Positions 1 to 7,113 of a stretch of DNA of 22,597 bases are shown here, piece by piece (positions within the stretch are counted from its first letter, which is position 1; each line of letters begins with the position of its first letter). The notes below the pieces were generated by a model. The model worked only from the letters and a program-made list of their open reading frames with translations. It was not told where the DNA came from and made no database searches. This DNA is from CAXTTV01 sp964247295 (GTDB lineage Bacteria > Chloroflexota > Ktedonobacteria > Ktedonobacterales > Ktedonobacteraceae): the NCBI GenBank assembly GCA_964247295.1, contig CAXTTV010000066.1, positions 1 to 22,597 of the forward strand, in the 5' to 3' direction. The position numbers and the translations under genes were made by a program.

Positions 1-267
1 ATCTGGCGACCAGGCAATACTGGTCAGACGCCCCAGATGACTACGATAGTTGCTTAGTGTTCTACCGGAGATCGGGTCCCAGACCTGCACGCTCTGATCC
101 AGACTGGACGAAGCAACATAGCGGCCATCCGGCGACCAGGCCACCGCCAGCACTTGATCCGAATGGTTTCGGTAGAGTTGCACCTGCCGACCCGTCTGGG
201 GCTCCCAGATCTGCACGGTCTTATCAAAACTAGCGGAGGCCAGATATTTTCCATCCGGCGACCAGGC
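1..267 (-). repeat. 126-bp periodic DNA repeat encoding WD40 blades
   Basis: The 15-base unit (C)ATCYGGCGACCAGGC, the complement of codons for AWSPDG, recurs with an exact 126-bp period at the window edge, at about 126 and at about 252. This equals 42 codons, one WD40 blade. The same unit recurs in the neighbouring kinase gene near 1914, 2019, 2145 and 2289, with spacings of 105, 126 and 144 bp. DNA-level conservation beyond the protein motif suggests blade duplication or gene conversion between blades. Confidence 0.75.
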
Positions 268-1362
268 AATGGATGTGACACGCCCGGTGTGGCCACTACA
301 GATACTCACTGTTGATCTTTGTGAAGGGGCGGGTGGTAAAGGGGGTAGAGAACCGAGATTCGCGTAGGGTTGGTACGTGGGGATACCAGGATGCTGAAGC
401 TTCACAGCTCCCTGGCGCTGGTACGTATCGGTGATCCCCTGGATCTCCTGACGCACCTCGTGCATAGAGGCCGGACGCTTTGCGATATCCATATCAACCA
501 TGCGCGCGATCAACACCTCCAACCGTTGAAGGGCAGCATGCCCTTGAAGTGAGAGGGGCGCGAAATGAAAGGGATCTTCACTGGGGTCCTTGCCCGAAAG
601 AAAATGATGCAGGGTTGCGCCCAACGCATAGATATCGGCGCGTGGCGTCGTCTGAGATCGACCATACTGTTCTGGGGCCGCGTAGCCAGCCGATCCAAAG
701 GCGGAAGTGTCTTTTGCCTGCCCAGGCTTAAAATGACGCGCAATCCCAAAGTCGATAAGATAGATATGGCCGGAGGCGGTCTCCATAATATTCGCGGGCT
801 TGATATCTCGAAAGATAATTGGCGGCATCTGATTATGCAGATATTCCAGCACGTTACAGAGTTGCAGGGCAATCTCCAACGTCTCTCCCAGAGGCAGTTG
901 CCCCCCCAGATGCTGAAGGCGCTCCTCCAACGTTTCACCATCAATAAAATCCATCACCAGATACCAGCGGCCCTGATCGTTGAATTGATCGTAGATATGC
1001 GGGAGATTTGGATGCGAAAGGCCGGCCAACAATTGGGCCTCGCGTTTAAACGTTTCGGTCGCCTCAAGCATCTCCTGGGGAGAGAGCGCACTCTGACTCA
1101 TCTCTTTCACCGCCACTATGCGATTGCCGAGCTGCTGGTCCTCAGCTTTGTAGACTGCGCCAAAGCCTCCTTTCCCAACCTGTCGAATGATCTGGTAGCG
1201 CTGTTGTAGGGCATGGCCGGAATTGAGAAGGCCGGTAAGAGAATTGCTAACAGAGCTAACCTGGGGAGAGTGCAGCAGTTGACCGCAGGAAGAGCAGAAG
1301 CGAGCCTGAACCCGATTAGGGCCGCCACAAACATCACAGTAGATCGTCGAAGTCGAAACCAT
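1..1362 (-). CDS. Zinc-ribbon Ser/Thr protein kinase with WD40 repeats (3' end beyond window)
   Basis: Cytoplasmic eukaryotic-like Ser/Thr kinase; 454 codons are visible and the C-terminus lies off the left edge. In order: a zinc ribbon (C9, C12, C23, C26), a kinase domain from about residue 56 (glycine loop GKGGFG at 63-68, Lys86 in VAVK, alpha-C Glu108, catalytic Asp186 in FRDIKPAN, DFG Asp204, AAPE near 228-231), a Pro-rich linker at about 320-350, then WD40 blades from about 354 (two complete, a third starting). No membrane segment is seen. The HRD histidine is Phe. The start codon is ATG at 1362 with GAGG about 8 nt upstream. By analogy with such fusions the WD40 part probably binds partners or substrates; the target is unknown. 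It lies 225 bp downstream of a paralogue and has its own promoter candidate in that gap. The kinase call is firm; the role is not. Confidence 0.93.
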   Translation of the reverse strand, partial: MVSTSTIYCDVCGGPNRVQARFCSSCGQLLHSPQVSSVSNSLTGLLNSGHALQQRYQIIRQVGKGGFGAVYKAEDQQLGNRIVAVKEMSQSALSPQEMLEATETFKREAQLLAGLSHPNLPHIYDQFNDQGRWYLVMDFIDGETLEERLQHLGGQLPLGETLEIALQLCNVLEYLHNQMPPIIFRDIKPANIMETASGHIYLIDFGIARHFKPGQAKDTSAFGSAGYAAPEQYGRSQTTPRADIYALGATLHHFLSGKDPSEDPFHFAPLSLQGHAALQRLEVLIARMVDMDIAKRPASMHEVRQEIQGITDTYQRQGAVKLQHPGIPTYQPYANLGSLPPLPPAPSQRSTVSICSGHTGRVTSIAWSPDGKYLASASFDKTVQIWEPQTGRQVQLYRNHSDQVLAVAWSPDGRYVASSSLDQSVQVWDPISGRTLSNYRSHLGRLTSIAWSPD

Positions 1363-1491
1363 CGCTGCCTCGATCCCTTTACCTGAGAAGCAAGAATGCA
1401 GGGGGCACGCTGCTCCCGGCCGGGGGATAGAATATTCCCATATCTCTCCCCCCTCGTCCGCCACCACAGGCGGCCACAGTAAAACGAGATT

Positions 1492-1523
1492 GGTATGCAC
1501 TGACCTCAGTGTCAGCACATACC
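1492..1523. promoter_or_regulatory. Inverted repeat at the start region of the left kinase promoter (operator candidate)
   Basis: The left arm is GGTATGCACTGAC (1492-1504), the spacer is CTCAGT, and the right arm is GTCAGCACATACC (1511-1523); 11 of 13 positions pair. It directly abuts the TATAAT of the minus-strand promoter at 1524-1529, so the predicted start near 1517 falls inside it. No T-run follows in either direction, so I read it as an operator or leader hairpin, not a terminator. Confidence 0.5.
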
Positions 1524-1552
1524 ATTATAACGACGTTCAGAAAGATTTCTAA
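1524..1552 (-). promoter_or_regulatory. Sigma-A-type promoter for the left kinase gene
   Basis: On the minus strand there is a perfect -10 TATAAT (1529-1524) with a 17-bp spacer and a -35 TTAGAA (1552-1547, 4 of 6 to consensus). It lies in the gap between the two kinase genes and gives a leader of about 155 nt. The leader contains small GC-rich hairpins (CCGCC/GGCGG at 1458-1473). Confidence 0.6.
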
Positions 1553-1587
1553 AAAGCGCCGAGATCCAAACAGGCTGGCAATGTGTG

Positions 1588-3774
1588 TTAAACCGAGACC
1601 CAGGAATGAATGGAGAAACTATTATCGTCTTGCTGCGCGCCGCCCGAGACAATCAGATCGCGCTCGGGTGAGCAGGCCAGGGCCCGGACCGAAGCCGAAT
1701 GTTCCTCATATTTCACCAGAGCCAGGCCGGACACTACATCTACAATATGGACAGTAGTATCTTCGCTCCCCGAGATGATGCGCTGGCTATCCGCAGACCA
1801 GACCAGCGTATTGACCGCAGCAGTATGACCACGGTAGACATGAAGCGTGCGACCAGTAAGCGCATCCCAGACCTGCACCGTCCCATCCGCCGAGGCAGAA
1901 GCGATCAGCCCCCCATCTGGCGACCAGGCCACCGCCCGAACGGCATCGCTGTGCATCTGATTCCCTACAGCCCAGACGTGCACGGTGCGATCCTCGCTTG
2001 CCGAGGCCACCAGCGAGCTATCTGGCGACCAGGCCACGCCTCGCACCCTTCCCTGATGACCAGCATACGGTCGGGTGTTGCTGGGAACACCAAAGCTCCA
2101 GATATAGATCGAGCGATCATCCCCACCGGAGGCAATAAACCGTCCATCCGGCGACCAGGACACCGCGTTAACCGCTCCCGTGTGCCCACTAAAGGCGGAG
2201 TGCTTGCGGGATTGGAAAAACTTGCGATCAGACCCTGTGTGCCAGACCTGAACAATGCCCTCATAGTCGCCACTCACCATAAACTGCCCATCCGGCGACC
2301 AGGACACCGATAATGGCAGGCTATCAGTTTTAATCGAGAAATTTTTTTTAGATAGCAAGGCATCCCAGACCTGAATAGTGCTATCCCGACCGGTTGAAGC
2401 TACTCGCAGGCCACTTGAAGACCAGGAGATAGACGTGATGCTGCTATTGTGACCCATGTACTGGGACATCAGCACGCTCCGACCAGCCATCTCCTGAAAG
2501 GGTTGCAAAGAGCCAGGACCTTGTAGGGGGGTCGGTTGCAACATCTGGCTATCTCTTGACCAGGAGAGCGACGGATTAGGAACAGGCGTGGATGAAGCCA
2601 TATTCACAGCCACACCAGAAAGAGAAGAAGAACCTTTCAGCGGAGGCGGCCCCAAAAAGGCCTTAGGATCAAGCGGTCCGGTATGAATAGGCTGTAACCT
2701 ACCGGTAAAACGTTGCGACACCGGAGAATGTTGGTCAGGCGGCAAAAAAGCCTGTCGGGAACGCGACTGATCCTGTTGGAACATTTGGATCACCCTCTGA
2801 AGCTCACGCTTGACGATCATCATACTCTCAGGACGTTTCTCAACATCCACCGCCAACATCTGCCGAACCAGAGCCGCGAACTGCTGTAGAACAGGCGAGG
2901 GATGACGAGAAAGGCGATCGAGTTTCACTGGACCTTGCAGGTAGACCCGCATAGGATCATCGCCCGTCAGCATCTGATACAGCGTCACTCCTAGACTGTA
3001 AATATCAGCACGCGGAGTCGTCTGAGCATGACCAAACTGTTCGGGAGCTGCGTAACCATGGGACCCCATGGCCTTGGTGTCATGATCCTGCCCACGTTTA
3101 AAGTGACGCGCGATCCCAAAGTCGATAAGATAGACATGGCCCTCGCGGTTAAGCATAATATTTGAAGGCTTCAGGTCCCGGAAAATTATCGGTGGCCGAC
3201 GCTGATGCAGATAGTCTAAAACTGAGCAAAGCTGAACCGCGATAAATAACGTCTGCTTCAACGGCAAGACTTGATTAGAGAAGTGACGCATATACTGCTC
3301 CAACGTCTCACCATCGATAAAATCCATGACCAGATACCAGCGACCATTCTCAGAAAACTGCTCATAGATGCGAGGCAGATTAGGATGCATCAATGTAGCA
3401 AGCAACATTGCTTCTCGCTGAAAAGCCTCGGCAGCCGCCGGGATCTCATGAGGGGCCAGACGCTTCTGACTCATCTCTTTAATCGCGACCGCTCGATTCC
3501 CCAGACGACTATCTTCCGCCCTATACACAATGCCAAAACCACCCCGCCCAACAAAATTGAGGACGCGATACTGCTGCTTCAATAACTGAGAAGGACGCCC
3601 CTGCTGTCCTTGTAAACGGTCAAACATATTATCTTCAACAAGCGCAGGGGCAGCATTAGCCAATGATCCCTGGGGCATTTCGCCACGTAGAGCTTTTCCG
3701 CACACGCGGCACTGCGTAGCCTGCGCAGAGTTCTCTGCACCGCAGACGTTGCAAGAGAGAGAATGATGAATCAT
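1588..3774 (-). CDS. Zinc-ribbon Ser/Thr protein kinase with seven WD40 repeats
   Basis: Complete 728-residue soluble eukaryotic-like kinase, paralogous to the gene on its left. N-terminal zinc ribbon (C8, C11, C22, C25); kinase domain about 69-330 with GRGGFG, Lys99 (VAIK), alpha-C Glu121, catalytic Asp200 in FRDLKPSN and DFG Asp218; a low-complexity Ser/Pro linker of about 110 residues; then seven WD40 blades from about 440 to the C-terminus, enough for one closed propeller. The HRD His is Phe here too, but all catalytic residues remain, so the kinase is probably active. I chose ATG 3774 because GGAG lies 8 nt upstream; an in-frame GTG at 3783 overlaps that ribosome-binding site. Substrates and signal are unknown. 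The protein lacks the transmembrane helix common in PknB-type kinases, so it should sense something in the cytoplasm. Confidence 0.95.
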   Translation of the reverse strand: MIHHSLSCNVCGAENSAQATQCRVCGKALRGEMPQGSLANAAPALVEDNMFDRLQGQQGRPSQLLKQQYRVLNFVGRGGFGIVYRAEDSRLGNRAVAIKEMSQKRLAPHEIPAAAEAFQREAMLLATLMHPNLPRIYEQFSENGRWYLVMDFIDGETLEQYMRHFSNQVLPLKQTLFIAVQLCSVLDYLHQRRPPIIFRDLKPSNIMLNREGHVYLIDFGIARHFKRGQDHDTKAMGSHGYAAPEQFGHAQTTPRADIYSLGVTLYQMLTGDDPMRVYLQGPVKLDRLSRHPSPVLQQFAALVRQMLAVDVEKRPESMMIVKRELQRVIQMFQQDQSRSRQAFLPPDQHSPVSQRFTGRLQPIHTGPLDPKAFLGPPPLKGSSSLSGVAVNMASSTPVPNPSLSWSRDSQMLQPTPLQGPGSLQPFQEMAGRSVLMSQYMGHNSSITSISWSSSGLRVASTGRDSTIQVWDALLSKKNFSIKTDSLPLSVSWSPDGQFMVSGDYEGIVQVWHTGSDRKFFQSRKHSAFSGHTGAVNAVSWSPDGRFIASGGDDRSIYIWSFGVPSNTRPYAGHQGRVRGVAWSPDSSLVASASEDRTVHVWAVGNQMHSDAVRAVAWSPDGGLIASASADGTVQVWDALTGRTLHVYRGHTAAVNTLVWSADSQRIISGSEDTTVHIVDVVSGLALVKYEEHSASVRALACSPERDLIVSGGAQQDDNSFSIHSWVSV

Positions 3775-4099
3775 TGACGACACTCCAGACTCACATACGA
3801 CAAAAAATCGGTTTTGAAAAAAGCGTACTCTATATTCTAACGATCTATCTCGATATAATTACATCCAATGACACAAATAGGGATGATGACATGTGAATCT
3901 ATAAAACAACTAGATCACCTACTGCGATACAATCGTATTCTTTCTGCATGATAACATTACAAATAAATCTCTTCAAGGCTAGTTATGATTGCTCGTCTCG
4001 CTTAAGAGAAGGCTTCCCTATCTATTCTCTATTATATAATGGTAAAGTGATTGCTTAAAGGTTTGACGATTTAAATAGGAGTAGAGAGGGGTCCAAAGC
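3775..4099. other. AT-rich divergent intergenic region
   Basis: This 325-bp spacer separates the divergently read kinase and thioesterase genes. It is clearly more AT-rich than the flanking genes. It holds a TATAAT on the plus strand (4035-4040) facing the thioesterase and a weak TAGAAT on the minus strand (3839-3834) facing the kinase. I see no RNA gene, long repeat or convincing small ORF. Confidence 0.6.
4035..4040 (+). promoter_or_regulatory. -10 element candidate for the thioesterase gene
   Basis: A perfect TATAAT lies 59 bp upstream of the ATG, in an AT-rich stretch. No good -35 hexamer is found at 16-18 bp, so it is either activator-dependent or fortuitous. Confidence 0.4.
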
Positions 4100-4558
4100 A
4101 TGGAATTTTCCCAGGAAGCCTTTATCAAGCAGATGAATGAGGCGCGCGAGGGCTCCGTCTGGCAGACGCTCGATATCACATTGCTGGAAGCGACACCAGA
4201 CCGAGTAGTGGCAAGTCTCCCTATCGGGCCTGCTCAGCGGCAACAGATGGGATATCTCCATGGTGGGGTCTCGGTTGTGCTCGCGGAATCCGTTGCCTCT
4301 ATTGGGACGGTTCTCAACATCGATATGGAGAAGCAGATGGCCTTCGGGTTGGAAATTAACGCTAACCATATTCGACCCAAGAAGGATGGACGGCTCACCG
4401 CGACAGCGACCCCTATCCATAAAGGGCGGACAACCATGATCTGGGAGATCCATCTGACTGATGAGCAGGACAAACTGATCTGTGTCTCCAGGTGCACTGT
4501 TGCTGTTGTAGATCGCCCTCCTGACAGGTCCCCATTTCTACAGGGACCAACCACTTAA
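4100..4558 (+). CDS. Hotdog-fold acyl-CoA thioesterase (PaaI/MenI-like)
   Basis: 152 residues, the usual size for the family. Single hotdog domain carrying the helix motif YLHGGVSVVLAESVAS, in which the Glu of LAES is the expected catalytic carboxylate, followed by GLEINANHIRP. The pattern closely matches YdiI/EntH/PaaI-type enzymes, which hydrolyse acyl-CoA thioesters such as 1,4-dihydroxy-2-naphthoyl-CoA or stalled phenylacetyl intermediates. No menaquinone or phenylacetate genes lie nearby, so the substrate is open. ATG 4100 is preceded by GAGAGGGG with 7-nt spacing. Its stop is 7 bp from the stop of the convergent hydrolase gene, and a large hairpin covers the junction. Confidence 0.88.
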   Translation: MEFSQEAFIKQMNEAREGSVWQTLDITLLEATPDRVVASLPIGPAQRQQMGYLHGGVSVVLAESVASIGTVLNIDMEKQMAFGLEINANHIRPKKDGRLTATATPIHKGRTTMIWEIHLTDEQDKLICVSRCTVAVVDRPPDRSPFLQGPTT

Positions 4559-4560
4559 CT

Positions 4561-4596
4561 GGTGATCAACCTGCCTGAGAGGCCAGAGTGATCACC
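4561..4596. terminator. Bidirectional hairpin at the thioesterase/hydrolase junction
   Basis: Outer arms GGTGATCA (4561-4568) and TGATCACC (4589-4596) pair perfectly. Inside, CTGCCT-GAG-AGGcCAG forms a second stem, making one extended 36-base hairpin between convergent stop codons and overlapping the 3' end of the hydrolase gene. There is no T-tract on either side, so it may act as a 3'-end stabiliser or a Rho-associated site and not as a classical intrinsic terminator. Confidence 0.45.
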
Positions 4597-5399
4597 TCGG
4601 TCGCGAAACGGTCCATCTCCGGCTGATATTCTGGACTTTGATCGGCATCATGACCGGCTTCCGCGAAGACCTTCATGCGGCTGGCGCGGAGATGCCGAGC
4701 CATCTCTTGCTGCTCTTCAATCGAGATAAAGCTATCCCTGGCACCCGCGATAATCAGGGTAGGACTGGTTATCGTGGGGAGCAGATGGCGAGTATCCAGA
4801 TACAGCATGCTTTCTAGCGTTCGCTCAAGCCGCCCAGGATATGCTGGTTGCCCGATCATCCCGAGGAATGGGCGCAACACCTGATACATGGGAAGCGAGC
4901 CTGGACGCAGATGTGAAAGATAATCCCAGTTAAGCTCCGCCCAGCGGGCCTGCTGGCTCTGCATAATCCAGCGTTTCATCATCGCCCGCGTCGGACGACC
5001 AGTCATGGCAGTTGTCGAGGTCAGGATCAGGCCGCGAACCTGTTGAGGCCGCTTGAATGCAATCCATTGCGCGATCGCCCCGCCAATGGAGATCCCTTCA
5101 ACAAGTGTCTGTCCCCACTGCAATTGGTCCAGCGCCCAGACCATATCGCTCGCGTGCTGTTCCGCGCTATACCCGATTGGGATCGGCTGGCGACGACTGA
5201 GCACCAGTATACGATAGTGGGCGGCCCGGTTCCTATAGGTCCAAGAGAATGTTGGAGCGAGCTCATTCACTGTATGCAGGCCATCGCTCATACCTGGAAC
5301 CACCACAAGCGGCACAGTCCCCTCGCCCATCATCACATATGAGATCTGCGCCCCATACGATGTTGTTAACGTGCCTTTAGTATATTTCGCCAGTAACAT
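4566..5399 (-). CDS. Alpha/beta-fold hydrolase
   Basis: 277-residue single-domain alpha/beta hydrolase. Visible features are the oxyanion-side VVVPGMSDG (33-41), nucleophile elbow GISIG with Ser104, an acid candidate Asp222 in IIAGARDSF and His250 in AEAGHD, so the Ser-Asp-His triad looks intact. No signal peptide or membrane helix, so cytoplasmic; the substrate cannot be read from the sequence. An upstream in-frame extension exists to 5678, but ATG 5399 has AGGAGA six nt upstream and begins just before the first strand, and the extension would overrun the divergent promoter region. A candidate promoter lies about 120 bp upstream. Confidence 0.88.
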   Translation of the reverse strand: MLLAKYTKGTLTTSYGAQISYVMMGEGTVPLVVVPGMSDGLHTVNELAPTFSWTYRNRAAHYRILVLSRRQPIPIGYSAEQHASDMVWALDQLQWGQTLVEGISIGGAIAQWIAFKRPQQVRGLILTSTTAMTGRPTRAMMKRWIMQSQQARWAELNWDYLSHLRPGSLPMYQVLRPFLGMIGQPAYPGRLERTLESMLYLDTRHLLPTITSPTLIIAGARDSFISIEEQQEMARHLRASRMKVFAEAGHDADQSPEYQPEMDRFATEVITLASQAG

Positions 5400-5527
5400 G
5401 CGACATCTCCTATATATCAGCATCAAAGGTGGATCTACAAGAGACATAAAAAAAACAAGAATCAGCCACTTCCAGGCTTCAATGAATCTTGTGGAATACA
5501 ATAGCGCAGATGCAGATCTCTTGATAT

Positions 5528-5556
5528 AGAATAATGCTTTTCCTGTTGATTGACAA
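5528..5556 (-). promoter_or_regulatory. Promoter candidate for the alpha/beta hydrolase gene
   Basis: On the minus strand, -35 TTGTCA (5556-5551, 5 of 6) and -10 TATTCT (5533-5528, 4 of 6) are separated by exactly 17 bp. The -35 overlaps a short dyad TGACA-AGAAA-TGTCA (5551-5565) that could be an operator. Confidence 0.5.
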
Positions 5557-5610
5557 GAAATGTCACAAGTAGTCCTACTCGCGGAGGGTGCGGGAGGCAT
5601 ATCCCGAAGA

Positions 5611-5619
5611 TGATATAAT
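5611..5619 (+). promoter_or_regulatory. Extended -10 promoter for the response regulator-plsX pair
   Basis: TGATATAAT is a perfect extended -10 (TGnTATAAT). There is no recognisable -35 at 17 bp, which is typical of extended -10 promoters. The predicted start near 5626 gives a leader of about 60 nt. Confidence 0.55.
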
Positions 5620-5687
5620 AGACCCGTGTGATATCCAACGCAGAGCACACTTGTTAGAATTTTGAACAAGGGGGCCACGGATTTCAG

Positions 5688-6059
5688 ATGGCGAAGACAA
5701 TTCTGATAATGGACGATGATCCAACGATTGCCGATCTTTTGACAGAAGCTTTAGCGGATGAGGGGTATGAGACGCATATGACGACACAGAGCCTGCGTTT
5801 CTATGATGCTCTGAAAGAACACAATCCCGATCTAATCCTGCTTGATATTATGATGCCCTACCTCGATGGGCGCGATGAGTTAAAACTCCTGGCGATGGGA
5901 AGCGAGAAACGGGTCCCGGTGATCCTGGTCACTGCGTTTCTTGGAGCCTCCAATGAAGAGGCGGAGTTCCGCGAGGCCGGGGTGGAACATATTGTTTATA
6001 AACCTTTCGATCTGGATAAGCTTGTAGAACTGGTCAGATCTACCATTGGTGAACCATAG
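5688..6059 (+). CDS. Single-domain response regulator
   Basis: 123-residue receiver domain with no output domain (CheY/Spo0F type). The phosphorylation pocket is complete: acidic pair Asp9/Asp10, phospho-acceptor Asp53 in LLDIMMP, Thr82 and Lys105 in YKPF. It is expected to receive a phosphoryl group from a histidine kinase and act by protein-protein contact. No histidine kinase is in this window. Its stop TAG overlaps the AGGAG that precedes plsX and the two genes are 13 bp apart, so they are almost certainly co-transcribed. The partner and the reason for pairing with plsX are unknown. Confidence 0.93.
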   Translation: MAKTILIMDDDPTIADLLTEALADEGYETHMTTQSLRFYDALKEHNPDLILLDIMMPYLDGRDELKLLAMGSEKRVPVILVTAFLGASNEEAEFREAGVEHIVYKPFDLDKLVELVRSTIGEP

Positions 6060-6072
6060 GAGTGAAGAGAAG

Positions 6073-7113
6073 ATGAGCCCAGTAATCCGTGTGGCCCTGG
6101 ACGCGATGGGCGGCGATTACGCACCTGCTGAAACAGTATTGGGAGCGGTACAGGCCGCGCGCGAGTATGGGATCGGGGTGGAGCTGGTTGGTCATGAGGC
6201 GGCGCTCAAGGCCGAACTGGCAAAACATGATACCACCGGACTAGAGCTGCCAATCATCCATACTGACGAGGTCATCGCTATGGATGAACATGATCCCGCG
6301 AAGGCTGTACGCGCGAAAAAGAATGCGTCGATGAACCTCGCCCTTCAGCGGGTGAAAGAGGGGAATGCGGTCGCTGCGGTCTCAGCCGGGAACAGTGGAG
6401 CGATGTTGGCGGCCTCAATGTTTATCTTGAAAAGGATCGAGGGGGTGCTACGTCCGGCGTTGGGGGGCGTTCTACCCACAAAATATGGGGTCTGTCTGGT
6501 GGTAGACCTGGGCGCGAATGCCGAGTGCCGTCCGGAATTTCTGGAGCAGTTCGCGCTGATGGGCTCAATTTATATGGAGCGCATCTTCCATGTAAATTCT
6601 CCCAAGGTCGGCGTGCTGGCAAATGGGGAGGAAGAGGGGAAGGGCAATACGCTGGTCCAGGAGACACATCAGTTGCTGAAAAAGAATGCGCAGACGCTCG
6701 GGCTGAATTTTATTGGGAATGTGGAGGGACGAGATATTCCTGAGGGGACAGCCGATGTGGTTGTATGCGATGGCTTTGTTGGTAATGTGGTGTTGAAGTT
6801 GAGCGAGGGTCTGGCGGAAACCCTTTTCGGCTTGATCAGGGCGGAGATGACGCGCACTCTCCCGAATAAGCTAGCTGCGGCGATCCTGAAGCCTGGACTT
6901 AAAAACAATATCTCGAAAAAGCTGGATTATGCTGAGTATGGCGGTATTCCGTTGCTCGGGATCAACGGGGTCTCCATTATCTCGCATGGCCGCTCTAACG
7001 CAAAGGCAATTAAAAATGCGTTGCGAGTGGCACGCGAGACGCATGAAACCAATGTAGTGGGCTCAATTGCCGACGGGCTTTCAAAGTCGGCCCCGACAAA
7101 AGTCGAGGGCTAG
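6073..7113 (+). CDS. plsX: Phosphate acyltransferase PlsX
   Basis: 346 residues, full family length. PlsX converts acyl-ACP plus phosphate to acyl-phosphate, the acyl donor for PlsY in phosphatidic acid synthesis, acting peripherally at the membrane. Diagnostic segments are ALDAMGGDYAP at the N-terminus, SAGNSGAMLA, the DLGANAEC block and a C-terminal GINGVSIISHG-type segment. ATG 6073 begins at the conserved strand and has AGGAG at 6058-6062; a TTG-initiated extension to 6046 would overlap the response regulator gene and adds nothing conserved. The common fabD/fabH/acpP neighbours are absent. An intrinsic terminator lies 43 bp past the stop, inside the opposing glycosyltransferase gene; the two genes share CTAG at their stops. 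Confidence 0.96.
   Translation: MSPVIRVALDAMGGDYAPAETVLGAVQAAREYGIGVELVGHEAALKAELAKHDTTGLELPIIHTDEVIAMDEHDPAKAVRAKKNASMNLALQRVKEGNAVAAVSAGNSGAMLAASMFILKRIEGVLRPALGGVLPTKYGVCLVVDLGANAECRPEFLEQFALMGSIYMERIFHVNSPKVGVLANGEEEGKGNTLVQETHQLLKKNAQTLGLNFIGNVEGRDIPEGTADVVVCDGFVGNVVLKLSEGLAETLFGLIRAEMTRTLPNKLAAAILKPGLKNNISKKLDYAEYGGIPLLGINGVSIISHGRSNAKAIKNALRVARETHETNVVGSIADGLSKSAPTKVEG

Noticed and set aside
565..1209. 214-codon plus-strand open frame opposite the left kinase
   Set aside because: It lies fully antisense to the conserved kinase domain, has no ribosome-binding site and shows no family pattern; it is a by-product of the codon use of the real gene.
1..2310. CRISPR-like regular repeats
   Set aside because: The repeats fall in frame in WD40 blades; the intervening sequence is coding and not unique-spacer-like.
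1699..2313. 204-codon plus-strand open frame opposite the WD40 region
   Set aside because: Its repeated IRRPGHR motifs are just the reverse complement of the AWSPDG repeats of the true gene.
5400..5678. 93-residue N-terminal extension of the alpha/beta hydrolase
   Set aside because: The extension covers the divergent promoter region and contains no domain, while ATG 5399 has a well-placed AGGAGA.
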